From Marinomonas alcarazii (lineage in GTDB: Bacteria; Pseudomonadota; Gammaproteobacteria; Pseudomonadales; Marinomonadaceae), in NCBI RefSeq assembly GCF_003208215.1, contig NZ_QKLW01000009.1, forward strand, positions 62,001 through 126,000: a DNA stretch of 64,000 nucleotides, in the 5' to 3' direction. The first letter of the stretch is position 1; every line of letters starts with the position of its first letter. The position numbers and the translations under genes are program-made. Below, in pieces: positions 52,352-60,983 of the stretch. The notes under the pieces were generated by a model. It ran no database searches and had not been told where the DNA came from. It was given only the letters and a program-made list of their open reading frames with translations.

Positions 52352-52500
52352 TTCTACTAATGAATTTGCCAATGTTTGTTTCCTATGGCGAAGGTTTTTG
52401 GCTTACTTGCAAAACGCTACTTATCTCTGGTTGCAAAAAGGCGCCGCTGTTTTATTCTGCTTAAACAGATAGATAACCAACCCTTGTAAGGTGAAATGGT

Positions 52501-53325
52501 ATGCAGGTAAAAGATCTTCTAAGGCAAACTGATAAACTTCCCAATGTTCCTGATGTCGTTCGGGAGCTCATTTTGTTACTGAATGATCCAGATGTGAATT
52601 ATTCTGAATTAACAGAAAAAGTCTCCCATGATCAGACTATTTCATTGAAAGTGCTGCGTCTGGTTAACTCGGCTTATTTTGGATTATCGAGAAAAATCTC
52701 GTCAATCGATGAAGCGACGGTCTTGCTGGGGACCGAAAAATTGAAAACCTTAGTGATCGCTTCTGGTTTTGCAGGCTCTGTTGCGAAAGTAGAAGGTCTA
52801 AAACTTCCAGAGTTTTGGGCGGACTCTTTTCGAGTTGCTGAGTTGGCGCAATGGTTGGCAAAACGTACGCCGCTTGTTCAAGCCGATGAGGCCTTTACTG
52901 TTGGTATTGTTCACAATATAGGTCGTTTATTATTACACCTTACAGAACCGGCTATCGCTCAAGAAATTCAAATATTAGTGGCTAACCGAAAAGCGGGTCG
53001 AGTAAAAGCTGAGCAAGACTTACTGGGTTTTACGTCTCAGGACGCTGGAAAAGCGTTAATGGACTTATGGAAGTTTCCTCCTAGCTTAGGTCTGGCTGTG
53101 CAGTTGCACAAACGCCCGTTTGCAAATGAAGACCCTAATCCTTTGGCATGTGTGTTAAATCTAGCTTGTTATTTGAACGCTTGTATCCGCACTGAGCGAG
53201 AATACGATTTGGTGCGTGAAGGCTTTCCTATGGCAGTAGCGAAAGCGGCAGGTTTAACGGAAGGTATCGTGTATGAATTAGAAGATGCCTTGATGATTGG
53301 CGATGGGTTAAATCAACTTATTTAA
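52501..53325 (+). CDS. HDOD-domain protein (signalling)
   Basis: This 274-residue protein is essentially one HDOD domain: LPNVPDVVRELILLLND, SHDQTISLKVLRLVNSAYFG, TVLLGTEKLKTLVI and a loop GIVHNIGRLLLHL. HDOD proteins resemble HD hydrolases but usually lack the full catalytic HD pair, and act as protein-interaction modules in cyclic-di-GMP, motility or biofilm pathways. No output domain is attached. A related HDOD gene lies on the other side of the iron-transport operon. The function is not known. Confidence 0.9.
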   Translation: MQVKDLLRQTDKLPNVPDVVRELILLLNDPDVNYSELTEKVSHDQTISLKVLRLVNSAYFGLSRKISSIDEATVLLGTEKLKTLVIASGFAGSVAKVEGLKLPEFWADSFRVAELAQWLAKRTPLVQADEAFTVGIVHNIGRLLLHLTEPAIAQEIQILVANRKAGRVKAEQDLLGFTSQDAGKALMDLWKFPPSLGLAVQLHKRPFANEDPNPLACVLNLACYLNACIRTEREYDLVREGFPMAVAKAAGLTEGIVYELEDALMIGDGLNQLI

Positions 53326-53385
53326 TATTCCTTTTATCACCTATTTATTCTATTGATGCTTGCGTTTGTTTAAAGCGATCAGGCA

Positions 53386-53398
53386 AATGATAATCGCT
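53386..53398. promoter_or_regulatory. Candidate Fur-binding site upstream of the ferric ABC operon
   Basis: AATGATAATCGCT matches 11 of 13 positions of the Fur core AATGATAATCATT and lies 125-137 bases upstream of the substrate-binding-protein gene. The distance to the promoter is uncertain, so this is a moderate call. Confidence 0.45.
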
Positions 53399-53522
53399 AG
53401 TGTTTAGCGTTCTGTTATGCTAATTTCTTGTCACATTTTATGTGATGCCTTTACGGGATTTTGAAATTTTTTGCTTTCCTATCCGGTAAGTGGCTGAGAA
53501 TAATTAGAAGGAGAGTGGTCGT

Positions 53523-54590
53523 ATGAGGTTATCTAACGTGCTTGATAAAAAAGGCCGAAAATCTATATTCAGTTCTGTTGGCTTTGTCACATTAGTTACG
53601 TCACTTTTTCTCCCTCTTGTGGCCCAAGCAAAGGGTGAGATTAATATTTATTCTGCTCGAAAAGAATCGCTCATCAAGCCAGTATTAGATACTTTTTCGG
53701 AAGAAAACGATGTTGTTGTGAATCTTATAACGGGTTCTGCGGATGCCTTGTTAAGTCGTTTAAAAGCAGAAGGCGATGCCAGTCCTGCGGACATGTTTAT
53801 TACTGTTGATGCTGGGCGTCTACACAGAGCGAAAGCTGCCGGAGTGTTGCAGCCTATTCAAAACGACGTATTAAGTACCAATATACCAAGCCACTTACGA
53901 GATAGTGATGGCTATTGGTTTGGCTTATCACAGCGTGCACGTGTTATTTTTTATAATCCTAAAACCGTTTCCCCAAGCGAATTGTCTACTTACGAAGACC
54001 TTGCAAACTCTAAGTGGAAAGGGCGTATTTGCGTGCGTTCGTCGGCCAATATTTATAACCAATCTTTGGTGGCGTCGATGCTTGAAGCTGAAGGTCACGA
54101 GAAGACACAAGCTTGGATTAAGGGGTTGATCGCTAATTTGGCTCGCCCTCCTTTTGGTGGCGATGTCGATTTATTAAAAGCCGTTTCTGCGGGTGTATGT
54201 GATCTAACGTTAGCAAATACTTACTATTATGGTCGTCTTGGTCAGAGTGATCGCCCTGAGGATAGACGAGTTTATGACAGTGTTAAATTATTTTGGCCGA
54301 ATCAAGCGGAAGGTGAGCGCGGTGCTCATGTAAACGTTAGTGGTGCAGGCATCACGGCAGCGGCAACCAATGTTGAGAATGCAATACTGTTGCTGGAGTT
54401 CCTAACAAATCGTGCTTCGCAAGAATGGTATGCTCATGTAAACAATGAATACCCCGTAGTAAAAGGCGTTGGTGCCCCTGAAATGTTGGCACCGTTTGGC
54501 ACCTTCCGTGCAGACACGATTTCGTTAAGCCAATTAGGTGAGAATAACCGTGAAGCTGTTGAAGTTATGGATACAGCTGGTTGGAAGTGA
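53523..54590 (+). CDS. Ferric iron ABC transporter, periplasmic binding protein (FbpA/FutA-like)
   Basis: This 355-residue protein has a signal peptide (cleavage after VAQA, ~36). The mature part begins KGEINIYSARKESLIKPVLD, characteristic of class II ferric-binding proteins. The iron-coordinating tyrosines are visible as NTYYYGRLG at residues 232-240. It captures Fe(III) in the periplasm and delivers it to the following permease. GAAGGAGAG precedes the ATG. A candidate Fur site lies upstream. Confidence 0.93.
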   Translation: MRLSNVLDKKGRKSIFSSVGFVTLVTSLFLPLVAQAKGEINIYSARKESLIKPVLDTFSEENDVVVNLITGSADALLSRLKAEGDASPADMFITVDAGRLHRAKAAGVLQPIQNDVLSTNIPSHLRDSDGYWFGLSQRARVIFYNPKTVSPSELSTYEDLANSKWKGRICVRSSANIYNQSLVASMLEAEGHEKTQAWIKGLIANLARPPFGGDVDLLKAVSAGVCDLTLANTYYYGRLGQSDRPEDRRVYDSVKLFWPNQAEGERGAHVNVSGAGITAAATNVENAILLLEFLTNRASQEWYAHVNNEYPVVKGVGAPEMLAPFGTFRADTISLSQLGENNREAVEVMDTAGWK

Positions 54591-54646
54591 TTTTTCTGGC
54601 GTAGGCTCTAAGTAAAGAGCGTCTTATTAAGGTTTTTTGACATTTA

Positions 54647-56305
54647 ATGGCTGATTTAGCTCCCCTGAGTGTAGTAAGTAAATCCAAGTGGAATTGGTTG
54701 AAAATAGCGGCAATGATGATTGCCGCTATTTTGGCTTTGCCCATTTTAGTTGTTTTAGTGAATGTCGTAATCGGTGATGGTGAAGTTTGGCTGCACCTTT
54801 ATCAGACAGTATTAGCTGAATACATTTCAAATTCATTATTGTTAATGCTGGGGGTTGGAGTAGGCGTGCTGTTGATCGGTGTGCCCTGTGCTTGGCTAAC
54901 AAGCATGTGTCATTTCCCTGGTCGCAACTTTTTCTCTTGGGCATTGCTGTTGCCCATGGCAATGCCTGCTTATATTATCGCCTACACCTATACTGGTGTG
55001 TTGGACTTTGCAGGACCTGTGCAAACCTTTATTCGTGAGCTTACGGGCTGGCGCTACGGTGAATATTGGTTCTTTGAAATACGCTCTTTAGGTGGCGCCA
55101 TGGTGATGTTGACCTTGGTTCTATATCCCTATGTTTATTTAATGAGCCGAGCGGCTTTTTTAGAACAGTCTGAGAACACCCTAGAGGTCAGTCGAACGCT
55201 TGGTTATTCCGGTCGCGCTGTATTCTTTAAATTGGCTCTCCCTCTAGCTCGCCCAGCAATTGTGACGGGTCTGACCCTTGCGTTAATGGAAACCTTGGCG
55301 GATTACGGCACAGTACAATATTTCAGTGTGAATACCTTTACAACGGGGATTTTACGGACTTTTTATGGTTTTGGAGATATTGCGGCCGCTTCTCAGCTAG
55401 CTGGAGTGTTATTGCTGTTCGTTGCTATGTTGATTCTGCTTGAGCGACATTCGCGACGCCGTATACGTTACCATGCTTCGGGTTTAAAAAAGGCCAGTAA
55501 TCGTCGGATGGTGTTAAACGGCAGTCGAGGCTTATTCGCGACTCTTTTTTGTTCATTGCCTATTCTGGTTGGCTTTTTAATCCCTGTCTTGGTGTTGGCA
55601 TATTGGGCCATGTTTAAAGCCGAAATGCCGGGCACAAATTTCATTCAGCTGGCATGGAACTCCTTTTACTTGGCTGCTATGGCTTCCCTTATTGTTGTGA
55701 GTTTGGCCTTAGTCTTGAGTTATGCGATTCGTCTTAATAACGGTAAAGCGGTTAAGGCGTCGGTGGGCGTTGCTGGCATGGGTTATGCGCTACCCGGAAC
55801 GATTATCGCGATTGGTACTATTGTGCCTTTAGCGTGGCTGGATCATCGAATTATTGACCTAGTAAAGCATTACAGTGGGGAAAGCGTCGGTCTGCTTTTT
55901 TCTGGCACCTTGGTGGCGTTATTGTTTGCTTACTCTGTTCGCTTTATGGCGGTTTCTTTGGGGGCTGTGCAGAATGGCCTTGGTAAGATTAAGCCCAGTA
56001 TGGACATGGCTGGACGCTCCTTGGGGATGTCTCCCTTTAAAGTGCTAGTGCGGGTTCATGTGCCTTTATTAAAAGGTTCTGTGCTGACAGCCATGCTCAT
56101 TGTTTTTGTGGATGTGTTAAAGGAATTACCAGCTACCTTGGTGCTTCGACCATTTAATTTTAATACGTTGGCAGTTAGAGCGTTTGAGCTGGCTTCTGAT
56201 GAACGGCTTGTTGACGCTGCGCCTGCTTCGTTGATGATTGTGTTGGTGGGATTAGTCCCTGTTATTTTACTTAGTCGTTCTATTTCGTCACGCTCAGGGC
56301 ATTAA
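54647..56305 (+). CDS. Ferric iron ABC transporter, fused double permease (FbpB-like)
   Basis: This 552-residue inner-membrane protein has two tandem permease halves of about six helices each. EAA-type coupling loops lie near residues 185 (ENTLEVSRTLGYSGRAVFFK) and 460 (KPSMDMAGRSLGMSPFKVL). The fused two-permease form is normal for FbpB/HitB/AfuB transporters. It is placed between the binding protein and the ATPase of the same operon. Confidence 0.93.
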   Translation: MADLAPLSVVSKSKWNWLKIAAMMIAAILALPILVVLVNVVIGDGEVWLHLYQTVLAEYISNSLLLMLGVGVGVLLIGVPCAWLTSMCHFPGRNFFSWALLLPMAMPAYIIAYTYTGVLDFAGPVQTFIRELTGWRYGEYWFFEIRSLGGAMVMLTLVLYPYVYLMSRAAFLEQSENTLEVSRTLGYSGRAVFFKLALPLARPAIVTGLTLALMETLADYGTVQYFSVNTFTTGILRTFYGFGDIAAASQLAGVLLLFVAMLILLERHSRRRIRYHASGLKKASNRRMVLNGSRGLFATLFCSLPILVGFLIPVLVLAYWAMFKAEMPGTNFIQLAWNSFYLAAMASLIVVSLALVLSYAIRLNNGKAVKASVGVAGMGYALPGTIIAIGTIVPLAWLDHRIIDLVKHYSGESVGLLFSGTLVALLFAYSVRFMAVSLGAVQNGLGKIKPSMDMAGRSLGMSPFKVLVRVHVPLLKGSVLTAMLIVFVDVLKELPATLVLRPFNFNTLAVRAFELASDERLVDAAPASLMIVLVGLVPVILLSRSISSRSGH

Positions 56306-56319
56306 AAATAAGGTTTTAT

Positions 56320-57387
56320 ATGACTTCATCACCGCTTTATACCTCGTTGAAAGAATTAACACTCAGTGGTGTTTCTGTCGGATATGACAAGGAAGTGGTC
56401 GTCAAAGACGTATCGTTTCAGCTATTGGAAGGTCAAATCGGCTGCTTGCTGGGTCCGAGTGGTTGCGGCAAGTCAACCTTGTTACGAGCGATCGCAGGTT
56501 TTGAGCCTTTGATGGCTGGGGAAATACGCATTGATGGTGAGGTGATTTCAAATTCATCTTACAGTGTGAATCCTGAGCACCGTTATATTGGTATGGTTTT
56601 CCAGGATATTGCGTTGTTTCCCCATCTTACTATTGCCCAGAATATTGCTTTTGGTTTGTCTGCTTGGCAGAAAAACTTAATAGAAGAACGGGTTGCCTAC
56701 TTATTGGATTTGGTGGGGCTGTCTGGTTTCCAATCGCGATATCCGCATTCTTTGTCTGGCGGTCAGCAGCAGCGTGTCGCTTTGGCGCGAGCGATTGCGC
56801 CAAAGCCTAAGCTCTTGCTTATGGATGAACCCTTCTCTGGGCTAGATGCCAAATTGAGGGAAGAGTTGGTGCCAGATATTCGCCGTATTCTCCAGCATGA
56901 AAAAATGAGTGCTTTATTGGTGACACACGATCAGATGGAAGCCTTTGCAATGGCGGACCAAGTGTCTGTTATGGACGCAGGGAAAGTACATCAAACAGGT
57001 TCACCGTATCAAATATATCACCGTCCTGAAACTCGCTTTGTGGCCAGCTTTATAGGACACGGTGACTTTTTGACGGCGACCGTATGTGGCTCAAATTGTG
57101 TTCATTCTGATTTAGGAAATATACGTGGTGAGCTGGATCATGGCTTTGCTGATAATGAACAAGTGGATTTATTAGTTCGTCCCGATGATATTTTGCACGA
57201 TGATGACAGTGAATTTGTTGGTGTGATTGTGAGTAAGTGGTTTCGTGGCTCGCATTTTTTATACCGAGTGAAATTATCTTCTGGTAAGGTTGTGTATTGC
57301 TTCGCTTCTTCTCATCACAATCACTCAGTTGGCCAGGAAATAGGTTTGAGTGTGCACCTAGATCATCTTGTTATGTTTTCGCGCTAG
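56320..57387 (+). CDS. Ferric iron ABC transporter, ATP-binding protein (FbpC-like)
   Basis: This 355-residue ATPase has Walker A GPSGCGKST (~45), the Q-loop VFQDIALFPHL, the ABC signature LSGGQQQRVALARA (~145) and Walker B LLLMDEPFSGLDAK. The H-loop LLVTHDQMEAFAM follows, and then a C-terminal TOBE-like regulatory domain. It energises ferric ion import. It starts 14 bases after the permease stop, and its stop is 11 bases from the convergent HDOD gene, with no terminator visible. Confidence 0.94.
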   Translation: MTSSPLYTSLKELTLSGVSVGYDKEVVVKDVSFQLLEGQIGCLLGPSGCGKSTLLRAIAGFEPLMAGEIRIDGEVISNSSYSVNPEHRYIGMVFQDIALFPHLTIAQNIAFGLSAWQKNLIEERVAYLLDLVGLSGFQSRYPHSLSGGQQQRVALARAIAPKPKLLLMDEPFSGLDAKLREELVPDIRRILQHEKMSALLVTHDQMEAFAMADQVSVMDAGKVHQTGSPYQIYHRPETRFVASFIGHGDFLTATVCGSNCVHSDLGNIRGELDHGFADNEQVDLLVRPDDILHDDDSEFVGVIVSKWFRGSHFLYRVKLSSGKVVYCFASSHHNHSVGQEIGLSVHLDHLVMFSR

Positions 57388-57398
57388 GTGAACAGACC

Positions 57399-58265
57399 TT
57401 AATTTAATCCCAGCCCTTGTTCGTGGCAGGTTTCCATTAGTCCTTCAAAGTCGTATTCGGTCAAATCCAAATGATCGAGTACGTAATGACCCACTTTCTC
57501 CCATTCATAATCCTTGTCTACATTGCCTATGTGTTTGTAAGCAGAGGCAATGTGTTCGGCCATTTTTAAAATAGAAGCAAAGGTTAGGTTGATCGAATCT
57601 CCAGCCACGCGATGGGTAAATAAAAAATCAATACGATGATGTTTGGCGATAACAGCGCAACAGCTTTTCGGTAAGCCCCAAGATTTTGCAAGGTAATAGC
57701 CAACAACAGAGTGATTGGTTTTAAAGGCTAGGTTTTCAAAGTCCGTTAATCGGAAGTTAGGATCCTGGTAGCCTTTTATTAGTACCTCTTTGTAACCTTT
57801 GAAACGCTTTAGCATTAATGGAATGCCTGCGTTATGGAAAAGGCCAAGTGCGTAACATTCATCTTGGTACTTGAAGTTTAGTTGGCTGGCTAGGCTGGAG
57901 CTGATTGCAGCAACATCCGTTGCGGTATCCCAAAAACTGTGTAGAGATTGAATGGTGTCATCAGAGAGTTCGCTTTTTACCGCCAAGCTGTTGACGATAT
58001 TGGTGACACTGCTTGTGCCTAGAAGAGTCACTGCTTGTTGGACGGATGCAATTTTTCTGGGTAGGTTAAATGCGGCAGAGTTGACCAGTTTTAATACCGC
58101 TGCTGAAAGGCTGACATCTTGTGAAATAATATCGGATATACGCGCCATGTCTGGGTCAGGCATGGCTTGCTCCATATGTAAATCCACCATGATTTGTGGC
58201 TGTGGTGGTATGCTGATGCCTTGCAATATACGTTTTAGCTGACTTTCATTTAATGTATGTGACAT
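57399..58265 (-). CDS. HDOD-domain protein (second copy near the iron operon)
   Basis: This 288-residue protein has an HDOD domain spanning most of its length: ILQGISIPPQPQIMVDLHM, SQDVSLSAAVLKLVNSAAFN, AVTLLGTSSVTNIV and an ALGLFHNAGIPLML loop. The C-terminal ~60 residues are helical and include TFASILKMAEHIASAYKHIG. The frame extends to a TTG at 58304, but the ATG at 58265 gives the usual family start. It shares recognisable sequence with the HDOD gene at 52501-53325. The pathway is unknown. Confidence 0.9.
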   Translation of the reverse strand: MSHTLNESQLKRILQGISIPPQPQIMVDLHMEQAMPDPDMARISDIISQDVSLSAAVLKLVNSAAFNLPRKIASVQQAVTLLGTSSVTNIVNSLAVKSELSDDTIQSLHSFWDTATDVAAISSSLASQLNFKYQDECYALGLFHNAGIPLMLKRFKGYKEVLIKGYQDPNFRLTDFENLAFKTNHSVVGYYLAKSWGLPKSCCAVIAKHHRIDFLFTHRVAGDSINLTFASILKMAEHIASAYKHIGNVDKDYEWEKVGHYVLDHLDLTEYDFEGLMETCHEQGLGLN

Positions 58266-58366
58266 GAAATTTATGCACTTTTTGTAACAAGTATAAGGGG
58301 ACAATTACGTAATTCATGGCAATTGAAACTAGAGTAACTATAATAACGTTTTTTTAAATATACTGG

Positions 58367-59572
58367 GTGAAAATTTTGAGTGTTATTCGACTAAAAGGTC
58401 AAGCTGATCGCCGTTTACGAGCTGGGCATCAATGGATTTACAGCAATGAAGTAAACACTTCAGAGACGCCATTAAAGCAATTTACTCCTGGTGATCAGGT
58501 TGTTGTCGAAACCGCACAAGGTAAACCTCTTGGTATTGCAACGATTAATCCAAATACATTAATTTGTGGGCGTTTAATCAGTCGTAGTACGGATACTTTC
58601 CTGAATAAGTCGACATTATCCCACCGCCTTAAGATAGCATTATCTTTGCGAGAAATGACCTATGCAGCGCCGTATTATCGTCTGGTATTCGGTGATTCTG
58701 ATGGTTTATCTGGTCTAGTGGTTGACCGTTTTGCTGATATCTTAGTGGTGCAAATTTCCACAGCGGGCATGGAGCGAGTAAAAAACGAAATCATCGAAGC
58801 TTTACAAGATGTGGTAAAGCCATCGGCTATTTTGATGAAAAACGATGGCAAGATGCGTCAAATCGAGGGTTTAGAAACTTATGTTGAAGAAGCGTTCGGC
58901 ACGGTGCCAGAATTGGTTTTTCTTCAAGAAAATGATGTGTTGTTTCAAGCGCCTGTGTGGGATGGACAGAAAACGGGTTGGTTCTATGACCACCGCGAAA
59001 ACCGTAAAACCATGCAGGGATTTTGTGATGGCAAACGTGTTCTAGACGTTTTTTCTTATATTGGTGGTTGGGGCGTTCAGGCGGCCTCTGCAGGTGCAAC
59101 AGATGTGACCTTTATTGATGCGTCTGAAAGTGCATTAAGTCATGTCGATGAAAACCTAAAATTGAATCAATATGAAGGCGGCTCGACCTTGATGCATGGC
59201 GATGCTTTTGAAGCTATGCAATCGTTAATTGAAGACAAAGAGCGTTTCGATGTCGTGGTTATGGACCCGCCAGCGTTTATTGCTCGTCGTAAAGACATCA
59301 AAGCAGGCGAGGGAGCCTATCATCGCGCCAATCAACTGGCTATGCGTTTGGTTGCAAAGGGTGGTGTCTTGGTGTCTGGTTCTTGTTCAATGCACCTAGA
59401 GACTGCTCGATTACACGATATTATCCGCAGTAATAGTCGTCAATTAGAGCGTTTCTCACAATTGATTTATCGTGGCACGCAAGCCCCGGATCATCCTGTG
59501 CATCCGGCGATTGAAGAGACGGAATACCTTAAAGCGATGTTTTACCGCATTCACAATAATATGGGCTTGTAA
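58367..59572 (+). CDS. rlmI: RlmI-like 23S rRNA (cytosine) methyltransferase
   Basis: This 401-residue protein has an N-terminal PUA domain (RLRAGHQWIYSNEVN) and a middle domain with YYRLVFGDSDGLSGLVVDRF. A Rossmann methyltransferase domain with VLDVFSYIGGWGVQAA and VVMDPPAFIARRKD follows. The RNA m5C catalytic region SGSCSMHL is present. E. coli RlmI methylates C1962 of 23S rRNA. The start is GTG. A bidirectional terminator follows. Confidence 0.93.
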   Translation: MKILSVIRLKGQADRRLRAGHQWIYSNEVNTSETPLKQFTPGDQVVVETAQGKPLGIATINPNTLICGRLISRSTDTFLNKSTLSHRLKIALSLREMTYAAPYYRLVFGDSDGLSGLVVDRFADILVVQISTAGMERVKNEIIEALQDVVKPSAILMKNDGKMRQIEGLETYVEEAFGTVPELVFLQENDVLFQAPVWDGQKTGWFYDHRENRKTMQGFCDGKRVLDVFSYIGGWGVQAASAGATDVTFIDASESALSHVDENLKLNQYEGGSTLMHGDAFEAMQSLIEDKERFDVVVMDPPAFIARRKDIKAGEGAYHRANQLAMRLVAKGGVLVSGSCSMHLETARLHDIIRSNSRQLERFSQLIYRGTQAPDHPVHPAIEETEYLKAMFYRIHNNMGL

Positions 59573-59598
59573 GCTTGTTACTGTAATGCGTTGCTAAC

Positions 59599-59639
59599 AA
59601 AAAAGCGCTGTCAGATTGGATCTGACAGCGCTTTTTTTT
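59599..59639. terminator. Bidirectional terminator between rlmI and the HAD phosphatase gene
   Basis: AGCGCTGTCAGA pairs perfectly with TCTGACAGCGCT around a 5-base loop, flanked by A6 and T8, so it can stop transcription in both directions. Confidence 0.95.
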
Positions 59640-59658
59640 GATGCTCTGTAAGCTTCTT

Positions 59659-60315
59659 TTAGTCTCTTAATGAAATGTGTTGCCAGTTGCGCTCCTGGGC
59701 AATCTTGGTCAGTGTCTCATCTGCATCAACGGCAATGGGATGAGAGACTAGCTCTAATAGCGGTAAGTCATTACGGGAATCGCTATAAAAATAACTGCCT
59801 TCCATGGAGTGTCCCGTTTCAGCAAGCCAATCATTTAAACGTGTGACTTTGCCCTCTTGGAAGCTGGGAACGCCAACAACTTTTCCTGTGTAGTGACCGT
59901 CAATCACTTCGGGAACCGGGGCAATAATGTGATCCATTCCCAAAGCATCTCCAATAGGACCCGTAACGAACTGGTTGGTCGCCGTGATCATTAATAAGAA
60001 ATGACCTTGGTCTTTATGATGTTTTAGCAAAGCGTTGGCTTTTCTCTGCATCATTGGCTGAATTTTTTCTTGCATGAAGGTGTTGTGTAGTTCAGCTAGC
60101 TCTTCTTTAGAAAATTTCGTTAGGGGAGCTAAACTAAACGCAAGGTATTCATGAATGTCTAGGGTGCCAGATTGATACTGAATAAAGAACTTGTCGTTAG
60201 CTTCTTTGTAGACCTGTGTGTCGACTAAGCCTTTCTCAACGAGAAACTGTCCCCAAGTGTAATCACTGTCACCATTTAATAATGTGCCATCTAAGTCAAA
60301 TATTGCGAGTGTCAC
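59659..60315 (-). CDS. HAD-superfamily (SerB-like, IB) phosphatase
   Basis: This 218-residue HAD hydrolase has motif I AIFDLDGTLLNGD, motif II MITATNQFV and motif III/IV FYSDSRNDLPLLELVSHPIA with the Asp pair. The cap is the small C1 type seen in phosphoserine-phosphatase relatives (HAD-IB). The substrate may be phosphoserine or another small phosphate; the sequence does not decide. It is divergent from rppH across ~135 bp. Confidence 0.9.
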   Translation of the reverse strand: MTLAIFDLDGTLLNGDSDYTWGQFLVEKGLVDTQVYKEANDKFFIQYQSGTLDIHEYLAFSLAPLTKFSKEELAELHNTFMQEKIQPMMQRKANALLKHHKDQGHFLLMITATNQFVTGPIGDALGMDHIIAPVPEVIDGHYTGKVVGVPSFQEGKVTRLNDWLAETGHSMEGSYFYSDSRNDLPLLELVSHPIAVDADETLTKIAQERNWQHISLRD

Positions 60316-60450
60316 AAGCTGCCCTTAATTCTTCAAAAGTGCCTGAATTATAGCCTCGCAGACAATAAATAACAGTAGTCTTAATTGTGCAGATGGGGGA
60401 ATTATGGAACAATGAATCTAATTTATTCTTATATTAGAAGGTGATGGCTC

Positions 60451-60951
60451 GTGATTGATGCAGACGGATACAGACCGAATGTGGGCATCATATTGATGAA
60501 CGAGCGTGGCCAGCTTCTTTGGGCGAGACGAGTTGGGCAAAATGCTTGGCAGTTTCCACAAGGAGGTATCAAATCCAACGAGACACCTGAAGAGGCTTTA
60601 TTTCGAGAGCTTAAAGAAGAAGTAGGGCTAGATCCCCATCAGGTGGAGATAATAGGCAAGACTCGAGGATGGTTACGTTATCGTCTTCCTAAGCGCATGC
60701 TAAGACACAATAGTAAACCTTTATGTATCGGGCAAAAACAGAAATGGTTTTTACTTTCTATTCGTTGCGCCGATGCATCTGTGTGCGTGGATGGAACAGA
60801 AACACCAGAGTTCGATGGCTGGCGCTGGGTAAGCTATTGGTACCCGCTGGGTCAGGTGGTGGCATTCAAAAAAGATGTGTATCGCCGAGCGCTGAAGGAG
60901 CTGATTCCAAGTGCGCTTCGCAGCTTAGAAAAAAATAAGTCTATGTCTTAA
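60451..60951 (+). CDS. rppH: RppH, RNA 5'-pyrophosphohydrolase
   Basis: This 166-residue nudix protein has the RppH start [20 protein letters not shown] and the nudix box [43 protein letters not shown] is also typical. It removes pyrophosphate from the 5' ends of mRNA to trigger RNase E decay. The start is GTG, with AAGGTGA upstream. It is followed 32 bases later by ptsP and then lgt, the same order as in E. coli. Confidence 0.97.
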   Translation: MIDADGYRPNVGIILMNERGQLLWARRVGQNAWQFPQGGIKSNETPEEALFRELKEEVGLDPHQVEIIGKTRGWLRYRLPKRMLRHNSKPLCIGQKQKWFLLSIRCADASVCVDGTETPEFDGWRWVSYWYPLGQVVAFKKDVYRRALKELIPSALRSLEKNKSMS

Positions 60952-60983
60952 TGATGGAGATTATATAGATTGATGGGAGAGCT

